Below the pieces are notes generated by a model. The model was not told the DNA's origin, made no database searches, and worked only from the letters and a program-made list of their open reading frames with translations. The translations under genes were made by a program, and so were the position numbers. This document shows, piece after piece, positions 12,084 to 20,956 of a stretch of DNA of 64,000 nucleotides. This stretch comes from Agromyces italicus DSM 16388 (GTDB taxonomy: Bacteria > Actinomycetota > Actinomycetes > Actinomycetales > Microbacteriaceae), in NCBI RefSeq assembly GCF_000421545.1, contig NZ_ATXF01000010.1, forward strand, positions 167,563 to 231,562. The letters are read 5' to 3'. Every line of letters begins with the position of its first letter. Positions within the stretch are counted from its first letter, which is position 1.

Positions 12084-13450
12084 CCATCACGAACCCCGAC
12101 GTGCGCAACGCGGCATCCGTCGACCGCACGCTGAAGCTCATCGCGGCGGGCGCGACCGAGGGGGCGAGCTGCGCGCCCGAGCTCGCGGACGGCCCCTGGG
12201 AGTTCGACGCGGGCCCCGCCGGCTACGGCCCCGGCGCCTCGATGGGCGACGTCATCCCAACCGGCTCACCCCGCCAGGGTGCGCTCCCCGAGGCGTATCG
12301 GCTCGCGAGCGACGACGAACTGCACGCGCGCATCCGTGCCGCGAAAGCGACCCTCGGCGAGCGCGTCGTCGTGCTCGGCCACTTCTACCAGCGCGACGAG
12401 GTCGTCGAGCACGCCGACTTCGTGGGCGATTCGTTCCAGCTCGCGAACGCGGCGCTCACGCGGCCCGATGCCGACGCCATCGTCTTCTGCGGCGTGCACT
12501 TCATGGCCGAGACGGCCGACCTCCTCTCGCGCCCCGAGCAGGCCGTGATCCTGCCGAACCTCGCCGCGGGCTGCTCGATGGCCGACATGGCCGACGAGAG
12601 CTCGGTCGAGGAGTGCTGGGAGCAGCTCGCCGAGGTCTACGGCGACCTCGACGTTGCGGATGCCACGGGGCGGGTGCCGGTCATCCCGGTGACCTACATG
12701 AACTCCTCGGCGGCGCTCAAGGGCTTCGTCGGCAGGCACGGCGGCATCGTCTGCACGTCCTCGAACGCGCGCATCGTGCTCGAGCAGGCCTTCGAGCGCG
12801 GGCAGCGGGTGCTGTTCTTCCCCGACCAGCACCTCGGACGCAACACGGCGAAGGCGATGGGCGTGCCGCTCTCCCGGATGCCGATGTGGAACCCGCGGAA
12901 GCCGCTCGGCGGATCCTCGTCCGACGAGCTCCTCGATGCGAAGGTCATCCTCTGGCACGGATTCTGCTCGGTGCACCGGCGCTTCACCGTCGACCAGATC
13001 GCCGCGGCGCGCGCCTCGCACCCCGGCGTGCAGGTCATCGTGCACCCCGAGTGCCCGATGCCCGTCGTCGACGCCGCCGATGCGGCCGGCTCGACCGACT
13101 TCATCGTGAAGGCGATCCAGGCCGCCCCGGCGGGCTCCACCTTCGCGATCGGCACCGAGATCAACCTCGTGCAGCGCCTCGCGGCCGAGCACCCCGAGCA
13201 CGAGATCTTCTGTCTCGACCCCGTCGTCTGCCCCTGCTCGACGATGTACCGGATCCACCCGGGCTACCTCGCGTGGGTGCTCGAGGAGCTCGTCGCCGGC
13301 CGCGTCGTCAACCGCATCACGGTTCCGGCCGACGTCGCCGATCCCGCGCGCGTCGCCCTCGAGCGCATGCTCGCGGCGAAGCCGCCGGCGTCTCCTTCCG
13401 CCGGTCGAGGAGCGCCGCCGGAGGCGACGCGTCTCGAGACCGGAGCCTGA
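12080..13450 (+). CDS. nadA: Quinolinate synthase A
   Basis: NadA condenses iminoaspartate with dihydroxyacetone phosphate to quinolinate, using a [4Fe-4S] cluster. The cluster cysteines are visible in CGVHFM (near 137), HPECPM (near 323) and CPCSTMYRIHPG (near 382). An early VVLGHFYQRDEVVEHADF segment is characteristic. At 456 residues it is longer than the E. coli enzyme because of an N-terminal extension of about 70 residues and a Pro/Ser-rich tail. The start overlaps nrtR by ATGA; nadB begins one base after the stop. The cysteine desulfurase four genes downstream probably supplies its sulfur. Confidence 0.97.
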   Translation: MTITNPDVRNAASVDRTLKLIAAGATEGASCAPELADGPWEFDAGPAGYGPGASMGDVIPTGSPRQGALPEAYRLASDDELHARIRAAKATLGERVVVLGHFYQRDEVVEHADFVGDSFQLANAALTRPDADAIVFCGVHFMAETADLLSRPEQAVILPNLAAGCSMADMADESSVEECWEQLAEVYGDLDVADATGRVPVIPVTYMNSSAALKGFVGRHGGIVCTSSNARIVLEQAFERGQRVLFFPDQHLGRNTAKAMGVPLSRMPMWNPRKPLGGSSSDELLDAKVILWHGFCSVHRRFTVDQIAAARASHPGVQVIVHPECPMPVVDAADAAGSTDFIVKAIQAAPAGSTFAIGTEINLVQRLAAEHPEHEIFCLDPVVCPCSTMYRIHPGYLAWVLEELVAGRVVNRITVPADVADPARVALERMLAAKPPASPSAGRGAPPEATRLETGA

Positions 13451-13451
13451 C

Positions 13452-15017
13452 ATGACGCGCGTGCTCGTCATCGGCGGGGGAATCGCGGGCCTCTGGGCCG
13501 CGGTGCGCTCGGCCGACGCCGGCTGCTCGGTCGAACTGGTCACGAAGACCGAGCTCGCCGAGAGCAACACGAGGTACGCGCAGGGCGGCATCGCCGCGGC
13601 GCTCTTCCCCGACGACTCGGCCGCCCGTCACATGGCCGACACGCTCGGCGCGGGCGCGGGCCTGGCCGACCTCGAGGCGGTGCGGGTGCTCTGCGATGAA
13701 GGACCGGCGCGCGTGCGCGACCTGATCCGATTCGGCGTCGCCTTCGACCGCGGCGACTCGGGCCTCTCACGCGGGCTCGAGGCCGCGCACTCGCGCGCCC
13801 GCATCGTGCACGCCGGCGGCGACGCGACGGGCGCGGCCATCGAGGCGGCGCTCGTCGGCACGGTGCGACGGCGTGCAGTGCGCATCGACGAGCGCACGAT
13901 GCTCGTCGACCTCCTGGTCGAGCCGGGGCACGGCGGGCGCCCGGCCGTCGTCGGCGCGCGGCTCCTCGACGGGCAGGGCGCGATCACCCTGCGCCGCGCC
14001 GACGCGGTCGTGCTCGCGACCGGCGGCAACGGGCGGCTCTACCGGCACACCACCAACCCCGACGTCGCAACGGGCGACGGTGTCGCCGCCGCCTGGCGCG
14101 CGGGCGCGGCCGTCGCCGACCTCGAGTTCACGCAGTTCCACCCGACGGCGCTCGCCGCTCCCGGCACGCCGCTCATCTCCGAGGCCGTGCGAGGAGAGGG
14201 CGCGGTACTTCGCGACGTGGCGGGGCGCCGGTTCATGACCGAAGTGCACCCCGACGCCGAGCTCGCCCCCCGCGACGTCGTCGCCCGCGCGGTCTGGCGG
14301 CGCATGGCTGCACAGGGCGGCGAGCCTGTGCGGCTCGACGCGACCGCACTCGGCGAGGAGTTCCTCGCCGAGCGGTTCCCCGGACTCGACCGGGTGGTGC
14401 GCGACGACGGCTTCGACTGGAGCCGCGAGCCCGTGCCCGTGACGCCCGCCGCGCACTACGCGATGGGGGGCGTCGCCACCGACCTCGACGGCCGCGCGAG
14501 CCTCGCCGGCCTCTACGCCGTCGGCGAGTGCGCCCGCACCGGCGTGCACGGCGCCAACCGGCTCGCCTCCAACTCGCTGCTGGAGGCGGCCGTGTTCGCC
14601 GAGCGGGCCGCGCGGGCGATCGCCTCGCCGGTCTCGTCGCCGGTCGTCGGCACCCACGATCGGCACACTGCGCAGGAGCCGGTGCGGGACGGCGTGTCGC
14701 GGCCGCGTGCTGACGACTCGTCACGTGTCCCGGTCGACCGAGCCGCGCTTCAGGCGCTCATGTGGGAGCACGTCGGGCTCGAGCGCGACGAGCAGGGACT
14801 CGCCGAGGCATCCGTACGACTCGACGGGTGGAGCGCCCCCGCGCCCGTCGATCGCCGCTCGGCCGAAGACCGCAACCTGCTCGACCTCGCCCGCCTCACC
14901 GTCGCCGCGGCGCTCGCGCGCCGGGCGAGCGCCGGCGCCCACTTCCGCACCGACGACCCGTCGGGCGCGCCCGGCGCCGCCGCACCCGCGCTCGCACCCG
15001 AACTGGAGGCCGCCTGA
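13452..15017 (+). CDS. nadB: L-aspartate oxidase
   Basis: This FAD enzyme oxidises L-aspartate to iminoaspartate for NadA. The dinucleotide-binding motif GGGIAGLWAA is at residues 7-16 and the substrate-region motif NTRYAQGGIAAA follows near 37. ATGGNGRLY, HPTAL and ARTGVHGANRLASNSLLE are typical of the succinate dehydrogenase/NadB flavoprotein family. The length of 521 residues is normal, though the tail is Ala/Pro-rich. The gene begins one base after the nadA stop, and its own TGA shares an A with the nadC ATG, so translation is probably coupled. Confidence 0.96.
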   Translation: MTRVLVIGGGIAGLWAAVRSADAGCSVELVTKTELAESNTRYAQGGIAAALFPDDSAARHMADTLGAGAGLADLEAVRVLCDEGPARVRDLIRFGVAFDRGDSGLSRGLEAAHSRARIVHAGGDATGAAIEAALVGTVRRRAVRIDERTMLVDLLVEPGHGGRPAVVGARLLDGQGAITLRRADAVVLATGGNGRLYRHTTNPDVATGDGVAAAWRAGAAVADLEFTQFHPTALAAPGTPLISEAVRGEGAVLRDVAGRRFMTEVHPDAELAPRDVVARAVWRRMAAQGGEPVRLDATALGEEFLAERFPGLDRVVRDDGFDWSREPVPVTPAAHYAMGGVATDLDGRASLAGLYAVGECARTGVHGANRLASNSLLEAAVFAERAARAIASPVSSPVVGTHDRHTAQEPVRDGVSRPRADDSSRVPVDRAALQALMWEHVGLERDEQGLAEASVRLDGWSAPAPVDRRSAEDRNLLDLARLTVAAALARRASAGAHFRTDDPSGAPGAAAPALAPELEAA

Positions 15018-15925
15018 TGACCGAAGCCCGTGAGATCGACCGCATCGTGACGATGGCCCTCGACGAGGATGCCCCGTGGGGCGACCTCACGAGCGAGACG
15101 CTGATCCCGCAGGCGGCGACCGCGACGGCCGAGCTCGTCGCCCGCGAGCCGGGCGTGCTCAGCGGCATCGAGGTGTTCGCCGCGGCGTTCCGTCTCGTCG
15201 ATGCCCGCGTCGCCGTCGTGCAGCTCGCCGCTGACGGCGAGGCCTTCGCCGCCGGACAGGTGCTCGCGCGCGTGCAGGGGCCCGCGCGGGGCATCCTGCG
15301 CGCCGAACGCGTGGGCCTCAACCTCGTGCAGCGCATGTCGGGCATCGCCACGTTGACGGCGCGCTACGTCACCGCGGCCGCGGGCACCCGAGCGCGCATC
15401 GTCGACACCCGCAAGACCACGCCCGGCCTCCGCAGCCTCGAGCGGCAGGCCGTGCGCGACGGCGGCGGGCGCAACCACCGGCGCTCGCTCTCCGACGCGA
15501 TCATGGCGAAGGACAACCACCTCGCCGTGCTCACAGCCGACGGCACCGACCTGGCCGCCGCGCTGCGCGCGGCGCGCGATCGGATGCCGCACACCGCCCA
15601 CCTCGAGGTCGAGGTCGACCGCCTCGAGCAGATCGAGGCGGTGCTCGCGGGCGGCGCCGACACGGTCATGCTCGACAACTTCACGACCGACGACCTCGTC
15701 GAAGGCGTCGCCCTCATCGCGGGACGCGCCGTCGTCGAGGCGTCGGGCGGGGTGTCGCTCGACACGGTCGCCGCGATCGCCGCGACCGGGGTCGACGTGA
15801 TCTCGGTCGGCGCGCTGACCCATTCGGTGCGTTCGCTCGACCTCGGGCTCGACGTCGTCGTCGAGGCGCCGGCCACGCGCGTCGAGGTCGCCGCCCCGGC
15901 CACCGCACCTGCGGGGCATCCGTGA
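15017..15925 (+). CDS. nadC: Nicotinate-nucleotide pyrophosphorylase (carboxylating)
   Basis: NadC converts quinolinate and PRPP to nicotinate mononucleotide, carbon dioxide and pyrophosphate. The 302-residue protein shows the family landmarks EDAPWGDLTSE near the N-terminus, RVGLNLVQRMSGIAT, the phosphate-binding DTRKTTPGLR near residue 130, and the C-terminal SGGVSLDTVAAIAATGVDVIS barrel strands. The ATG at 15017 overlaps the nadB stop (TGATG). A longer frame back to 14762 lies inside nadB and is not used. The downstream desulfurase gene starts with a GTG that overlaps the nadC stop by four bases. Confidence 0.96.
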   Translation: MTEAREIDRIVTMALDEDAPWGDLTSETLIPQAATATAELVAREPGVLSGIEVFAAAFRLVDARVAVVQLAADGEAFAAGQVLARVQGPARGILRAERVGLNLVQRMSGIATLTARYVTAAAGTRARIVDTRKTTPGLRSLERQAVRDGGGRNHRRSLSDAIMAKDNHLAVLTADGTDLAAALRAARDRMPHTAHLEVEVDRLEQIEAVLAGGADTVMLDNFTTDDLVEGVALIAGRAVVEASGGVSLDTVAAIAATGVDVISVGALTHSVRSLDLGLDVVVEAPATRVEVAAPATAPAGHP

Positions 15926-17067
15926 TCTTCCTCGACCACGCGGCGACCACGCCCGTGCGCCGGGAGGCGCTCGAGGCGATGTGGCCCTATCTGACGGGGG
16001 CCTTCGGCAACCCATCGAGCCGGCACGGGCTCGGAGACGAGGCCGCGCGGGCCCTCGCTGCCGCGCGCCTCGCAGTCGCGGAGGTCGTAGGCGCCCGCCC
16101 TGGCGATGTCGTCTTCACGAGCGGCGGCACCGAGGCCGACAACCTCGCGCTGAAGGGCCTCGCGCTCGCGGCGCCGCGGGGCGGGCACCTCGTCGTCTCC
16201 CCCATCGAGCACGAAGCGGTGCTCGAGTCGGCCGCGTACCTCGCCCGGCATCACGGCTTCGAGATCTCAGAGGTCGCGGTGGATGCCGCGGGGCTGGTCT
16301 CGCCGGACGCGCTCGCCGCGGTGCTCCGGCCGGACACCGCGCTCATCTCGGTGCAGCTCGCGAACAACGAGATCGGCACCGTGCAGCCCGTCGCGGAGCT
16401 CGCGGCGCTCGCGCACGCGCACGGCGCCCTGATGCACAGCGATGCGGTGCAGGCCGCGGGCTGGCTGCCGCTCGGGCTCGACGAGCTCGGCGTGGACGCG
16501 CTCTCGCTCGCCGGGCACAAGGTGGGCGCCCCGAAGGGCACGGGCGCGCTCATCGTGCGCGGCCGGCTGCCGCTCGAGGCGGTGCTGCACGGCGGCGGCC
16601 AGGAGCGCGGCCGACGCTCGGGCACCGAGAACGTCGCGGGAGCGGTCGCCTTCGCGACGGCGCTCCGGCTCGCCGAAGCCGAGCGCGCCTCGGCCGCGGC
16701 CCGCGTCGGCGCCCTCGGCGCCCGACTCGCGGCCCGCGTGCTCGCCGAGGTGCCTGAGGCCCGGCTCACGGGCGACGCGACCCGGCGGCTGCCCGGCACG
16801 GTGTCGTTCGTCTTCCCCGGCACGAGCGGCGAAGCGGTGCTGCTCGAACTCGAGCGCGACGGCGTCGTCTGCTCGAGCGGCTCGGCGTGCGCCGCGGGCA
16901 GCGACGAGCCCTCGCACGTGCTCACTGCGATCGGCCTGCCGGCCGATCTCGCGCAGACCGCCGTCAGGTTCACGCTCGGTTCGTCGACGACGGCGAGCGA
17001 GATCGAGGATGCCGCGACCGCCGTGGCACGGGCCGTGTCCGCGGTGCGCGGTATCGTGACGACATGA
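15922..17067 (+). CDS. Cysteine desulfurase, NifS/IscS family
   Basis: This PLP enzyme removes sulfur from cysteine. The Schiff-base lysine is in GHKVGAPKGTG near residue 200 and the sulfur-carrying cysteine in SSGSACAAGSDEPSH near 322. The N-terminus IFLDHAATTPVR is standard. The 381 residues match group I desulfurases. Its GTG start overlaps nadC (GTGA). Position in the NAD operon, next to the Fe-S enzyme NadA, suggests dedicated cluster assembly for NadA, as known for nifS-like genes linked to nad genes in other bacteria. It could also serve as a general desulfurase. Whether another desulfurase exists in the genome cannot be seen here. Confidence 0.93.
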   Translation: MIFLDHAATTPVRREALEAMWPYLTGAFGNPSSRHGLGDEAARALAAARLAVAEVVGARPGDVVFTSGGTEADNLALKGLALAAPRGGHLVVSPIEHEAVLESAAYLARHHGFEISEVAVDAAGLVSPDALAAVLRPDTALISVQLANNEIGTVQPVAELAALAHAHGALMHSDAVQAAGWLPLGLDELGVDALSLAGHKVGAPKGTGALIVRGRLPLEAVLHGGGQERGRRSGTENVAGAVAFATALRLAEAERASAAARVGALGARLAARVLAEVPEARLTGDATRRLPGTVSFVFPGTSGEAVLLELERDGVVCSSGSACAAGSDEPSHVLTAIGLPADLAQTAVRFTLGSSTTASEIEDAATAVARAVSAVRGIVTT

Positions 17068-17207
17068 GCAATTCGATTCCCGCACCTGCCGCCGACGACG
17101 ACGCGAACGACCGCCGCGTCGAGAACGAGCTGGCCCCCGAAGAGCAGCTGCTCGAGGGTTGGCTGCCTCGCCCGACGCCGACCGACGGTCCGGCACCGGC
17201 TCCGTAG
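17064..17207 (+). CDS. Small acidic protein of the NAD operon
   Basis: This 47-residue frame begins with an ATG that overlaps the desulfurase stop (ATGA), the same coupling used through the rest of the operon, and uses typical G/C-ending codons. It starts MSNSIPAPAADDDANDRR, has an acidic amphipathic stretch ENELAPEEQLLEGWLP, and ends in a Pro-rich tail. There is no membrane segment, no Cys, and no family I recognise. It could be a small adaptor for the NAD enzymes or desulfurase, but that is only guilt by association. Confidence 0.6.
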   Translation: MSNSIPAPAADDDANDRRVENELAPEEQLLEGWLPRPTPTDGPAPAP

Positions 17208-17230
17208 CCCGCGACTCCGCACATTCTCGT

Positions 17231-17258
17231 GAACGCGGTCGCCGCGGCGGCCGCGTTC
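17231..17258 (+). terminator. Hairpin after the NAD operon
   Basis: gaacgcgg at 17231-17238 pairs with ccgcgttc at 17251-17258 around a GC-rich loop, 23 bp after the last stop codon of the operon. There is no clear T-tract, so termination strength is uncertain. Confidence 0.5.
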
Positions 17259-17392
17259 CATGCATTCCGATCGATCTCGGCATCTGGGAATAGCGCGTCG
17301 CCCCCCGCGGGTTGACCCACCTATTCGATCTCTCTCACGTTTCGACGCCTGACTCCGGCGCACCCGCGCCGATCTCGATTGGACTCACCGCT

Positions 17393-18931
17393 GTGACCGA
17401 ACGCGCCGTATCCGACCTCGATCCCTCGACCGCCTCGACCCCGGCCATCAGCGCCGAAGCCGCCGCCCAGGACGCGGCGGTCATCGCCCACCAGCCCGCG
17501 CACGGCGCCCGCAACTCGCGGGTGATCTGGCTGCTGCTGGCCGCGACCTTCGTCGTCTTCCTGAACGAGACGATCATGGGCGTCGCGATCCCGCACCTCG
17601 TCGACGACCTGCACATCACGCTCTCGGCCGCCCAGTGGCTCACCACGGCGTTCATGCTGACGATGGCGGTCGTCATCCCGATCACGGGGTTCATGCTTCA
17701 GCGCATCCCGACGCGTCCGGTGTTCATCCTCGCGATGAGCCTCTTCTCTGCGGGCACGCTCCTCGCGGCCGTCGCCCCGGGCTTCGAGGTACTGCTCGGC
17801 GCCCGGGTCGTGCAGGCCACCGGCACCGCGATCATGATGCCGCTGCTCATGACGACCCTCATGACCCTCGTCGCGCCCGCCGACCGCGGCCGCTTCATGG
17901 GCCGGGTGTCGATCGTCATGTCGGTCGCCCCCGCCATCGGCCCCACGATCTCGGGCGTCATCCTGACGTTCCTCTCGTGGCGGTTCATGTTCTGGCTCGT
18001 GCTGCCGATCGCCCTGGTGATGCTCGTCGTCGGCATCCGCCGCGTCGAGAACGTCAGTGAGACCCGCGAGCTGCCGATCGACGCCTTCTCGATCGTGCTC
18101 TCGGCTCTCGGCTTCGGCGGGCTCGTCTACGGCCTGAGCCTCGTCGGCGGCGTCGTGAGCGGCCGCTCCCCCGCCGACCAGGCCGCCATGTGGATCTCGA
18201 TCGCGGTCGGCGTGGCCGGCATCGCCGCCTTCATCCTGCGGCAGCTCGTGCTCCAGCGCAGCGATCGGGCGCTCCTCGACCTCCGTACCTTCGGCTCGCG
18301 CAACTTCTCGATCTCGATCGGCCTGATGACGGTGATGATGGCCGCCCTGTTCGGCACCATCATCCTGCTGCCGATCTACCTGCAGAACGTCCTCGGGCTC
18401 GAACCGCTCATGACCGGACTCCTGATGCTGCCGGGCGGGCTCATCATGGGGCTGTTCGGGCCGACCGTCGGCCGGCTCTACGATCGCCTCGGCCCGACGC
18501 CGTTGCTCGTGCCCGGCACGATCGGCGTCGCGGCGGTGCTGTGGAGCCTCACCCTCGTCACCGAGTCGACCCCCGCTTGGCTCGTGCTCATCGCGCACAT
18601 GGTCATGTCGACCTCGCTCGCGTTCGTCTTCACCCCGCTGTTCACCTCGGCGCTCGGCTCGGTCGAACCGCGCTTCTACTCGCACGGTTCGGCGATCCTC
18701 GGCACCATCCAGCAGGTCGCCGGCGCGGCCGGCACGGCGTTGTTCATCACGGTGATGACCTCCCGCACCGCGACGGTCGCGGCGGGCGGCGCCCCGGCGA
18801 TCGCGGCCGAAGCGGCCGGCATCCGCGCGGCATTCCTCGTCGGCGCGATCATCTCGCTCGTCGCGGTGGTCGGCGCGTTCCTGGTGCGCAAGCCTGCCGA
18901 CATGGAGCAGGGCGCACCGGTCGGCCACTGA
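17393..18931 (+). CDS. MFS multidrug-type exporter, DHA2 (14-helix) family
   Basis: After a polar N-terminus of about 45 residues the protein shows about 14 hydrophobic segments, with the early NETIMGVAIPHLVDDL and a WLTTAFMLTMAVVIP segment typical of EmrB/QacA-like proton-driven exporters in the inner membrane. QRIPTRPVF stands at the usual 2-3 loop position. I use the GTG at 17393 (512 residues). A TTG at 17312 in the same frame would add 27 residues, and neither start has a strong ribosome site. The substrate cannot be told from sequence. No regulator is adjacent. The gene converges with the VWA gene on a strong shared terminator. Confidence 0.88.
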   Translation: MTERAVSDLDPSTASTPAISAEAAAQDAAVIAHQPAHGARNSRVIWLLLAATFVVFLNETIMGVAIPHLVDDLHITLSAAQWLTTAFMLTMAVVIPITGFMLQRIPTRPVFILAMSLFSAGTLLAAVAPGFEVLLGARVVQATGTAIMMPLLMTTLMTLVAPADRGRFMGRVSIVMSVAPAIGPTISGVILTFLSWRFMFWLVLPIALVMLVVGIRRVENVSETRELPIDAFSIVLSALGFGGLVYGLSLVGGVVSGRSPADQAAMWISIAVGVAGIAAFILRQLVLQRSDRALLDLRTFGSRNFSISIGLMTVMMAALFGTIILLPIYLQNVLGLEPLMTGLLMLPGGLIMGLFGPTVGRLYDRLGPTPLLVPGTIGVAAVLWSLTLVTESTPAWLVLIAHMVMSTSLAFVFTPLFTSALGSVEPRFYSHGSAILGTIQQVAGAAGTALFITVMTSRTATVAAGGAPAIAAEAAGIRAAFLVGAIISLVAVVGAFLVRKPADMEQGAPVGH

Positions 18932-18957
18932 GCCGAGCGCAGCATCAGCAGGCACCG

Positions 18958-18997
18958 ACGGCAACGGCCCGGGCGTTCCCGCCCGGGCCGTTGCCGT
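18958..18997. terminator. Perfect bidirectional terminator hairpin
   Basis: An exact 18-bp stem (18958-18975 with 18980-18997) with a four-base loop lies between the converging MFS gene and VWA gene. The loop-proximal half is all G/C. Short T-containing tails follow on both strands (ttcgttcg on plus). Confidence 0.88.
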
Positions 18998-19011
18998 TCG
19001 TTCGTGGAGAT

Positions 19012-20727
19012 TCAGCCGCAGTTCGGGCGGCAGGAGCGCTGCGAAAGCGCGTCGACGAGCACGATGCCGAGGTCTTCGGGCTTCGTGGCCGAGTACGCGG
19101 CACCCTTCGTGGCCTGCGCGATCTGCTGCATCGCCGGCACGTCGGTGTCGGGACCGAACCCGACCATGATGACCGGAACGGGCTTCGTCGGGTCGTCGAT
19201 CTTCTTCAGCTCGGCGAGGAGCGTGTCGAGCGAGATGCCGTTCTCGTCCTCGTTCTTGCCGTCGGTGATGAGCAGCACCGAGTTGACCTTCTCAGGATCG
19301 TAGGTCTCGCGCACCCGCTTCACCGCGGCGAGCGTCGTGTCGTAGAGTCCGGTGGCGCCGCCGAGGCGCGCGGGCAGCGACTGGATCACGCCGGCGATCT
19401 GCTGCGTATGCGCGGCGTCTGCGAGCGGCGCGATCGGCGAGAGGTCTTCGTAGTCGAGTTCGCCGTTGCGGGCGGTCGAGAACACCCAGACGCCCAGTTC
19501 GACCTCGCCCGAGAACTTCTGCATGGCGCCGAGCGCGGCCTGCTGGAAGATGTCGATGCGCCGCAGGCCGTTCGCGGCCGGCTCCTCCATCGACCCCGAG
19601 ACGTCGATGACGGCGAGCATGCGCGACCGGAGCGTCAGGACGCCCCAGGCGCGCAGGATCTCGAGCTGCGCGGCGGCGTCGGCGGCGGGCTCGGCGGCGG
19701 GGCCTTCGGCTCCCACCCCGGCCAGGTCGAGGAGTCCGCTGCCGTCTGCGGCGCGGAACCCGGCCTTCGCGAGGGGCTTCGCGCCGTCGCGCACGGCGGC
19801 CTCGAACGCGTCGAGCAGTTCGGCCTTGGTCGTGGACTTCTCGCCGTCCTCCGCGTCGGCGGCGGGCTCTTCACCCTCGGCGTCGCCCTGGGCGGCGAGT
19901 CGCACGAAGGGGTAGTCGAGCGCGAGGGTGCCGTCGGCCGGGTACGCGGCGACGAGCGGCTCCGGCGGCTCTTCGCTGTTGTAGGCGGCGACCTGCGCCT
20001 CCGTCGTGATGACGACCGAGGGGGTGTCGCCGGCGCCGAGCGCGCTGAACGCAGCGCTCGTCGATGCGGGGATCGACTTGCCGAGCGCGATCATCGCTCC
20101 GGCGAACTGACGAGGGTCCTCAGTGGAGGAATGGCCGCGCAGTGCGAGCAGGCCGGCGAGACTCGCCGCGGATGCCTCGGGGTCGGGCAGGATCGTCGGC
20201 AGCGCCCCGCCGAGCACCCGCGACCAGCTGACCGGTTCGCTCGCGAGTTCGGTCGCGTCGGTGGCGGCCGCGGCGAAGACGACCGGCGTCGAGGCGATCG
20301 AAGCGCGCGCGTCGACCTCGGGAGCGGTCTGCCCGAGGGATGCGGCGGTCGCGTTCATGCGGTCGAGCCACACGCTCGACTCGGGCACCCACGCATCGGC
20401 GTCGACACCGCCCGAGGCGAGCACGGCGGCCGTGTCGGCCGAATCCTGTGCGGTGACCTCGGTCGAGACGCACTCGCCCGACTTGCGATCGAAGGTGTCG
20501 GCGATGTCGGCGAGCGCCGGGGCGATCGAGCGGTCGGCGACGACGACGAGCTGTTCGGGTTCGGTGCATCCGGCGTCGGCGGTGGCGAGCAGCGGATCGA
20601 AGTGACCGCCCACCCAGAGGAAGACCCCCGAACCGACGACGCCGACCGCGGCGACCGCGGCGATGACGGACATGACGAGATGACGGCGCGGCTTCTTCGC
20701 CTGCGCCGCGACGGTATGACGTCCCAC
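19012..20727 (-). CDS. Membrane-anchored VWA protein with solute-binding-like N-terminal half
   Basis: The 571-residue protein has one N-terminal transmembrane segment (about 18-38). An extracytoplasmic region of about 300 residues resembles a periplasmic solute-binding fold (EQLVVVADRSIAPALADIAD, then DADAWVPESSVWLDRM). A C-terminal von Willebrand A domain carries a complete MIDAS: DVSGSM near 372, a Thr in GGATGLYD, and TDG in LLITDGKNED. VWA domains bind divalent metal and mediate protein contacts. The GTG at 20727 has GGAGAG seven bases upstream and precedes the helix by about 15 basic residues; the open frame back to 20943 has no such support. It ends in CRPNCG. Ligand and partner are unknown. 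Confidence 0.82.
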   Translation of the reverse strand: MGRHTVAAQAKKPRRHLVMSVIAAVAAVGVVGSGVFLWVGGHFDPLLATADAGCTEPEQLVVVADRSIAPALADIADTFDRKSGECVSTEVTAQDSADTAAVLASGGVDADAWVPESSVWLDRMNATAASLGQTAPEVDARASIASTPVVFAAAATDATELASEPVSWSRVLGGALPTILPDPEASAASLAGLLALRGHSSTEDPRQFAGAMIALGKSIPASTSAAFSALGAGDTPSVVITTEAQVAAYNSEEPPEPLVAAYPADGTLALDYPFVRLAAQGDAEGEEPAADAEDGEKSTTKAELLDAFEAAVRDGAKPLAKAGFRAADGSGLLDLAGVGAEGPAAEPAADAAAQLEILRAWGVLTLRSRMLAVIDVSGSMEEPAANGLRRIDIFQQAALGAMQKFSGEVELGVWVFSTARNGELDYEDLSPIAPLADAAHTQQIAGVIQSLPARLGGATGLYDTTLAAVKRVRETYDPEKVNSVLLITDGKNEDENGISLDTLLAELKKIDDPTKPVPVIMVGFGPDTDVPAMQQIAQATKGAAYSATKPEDLGIVLVDALSQRSCRPNCG

Positions 20728-20956
20728 GGGCTCTCCAAGCAAGCGGGATCGGGTTCCCGCCGAATCCTTGTTCGGGTTCCCCGGTCGGGGAAGGATTGCC
20801 TCAGTGTAGGCGACGTCGCGGCGAACGCGAACTCCGCTCGACTTTTCGCCGTCCGTCCGCCGCGCCCCGGCCCGTCCGGCAACGGGTTGACGGACCCGGC
20901 CCGAAGGACTAGTCCGGAAGGAGGATGGGCGGCCACGAGGCATCCCGACGACTCAC

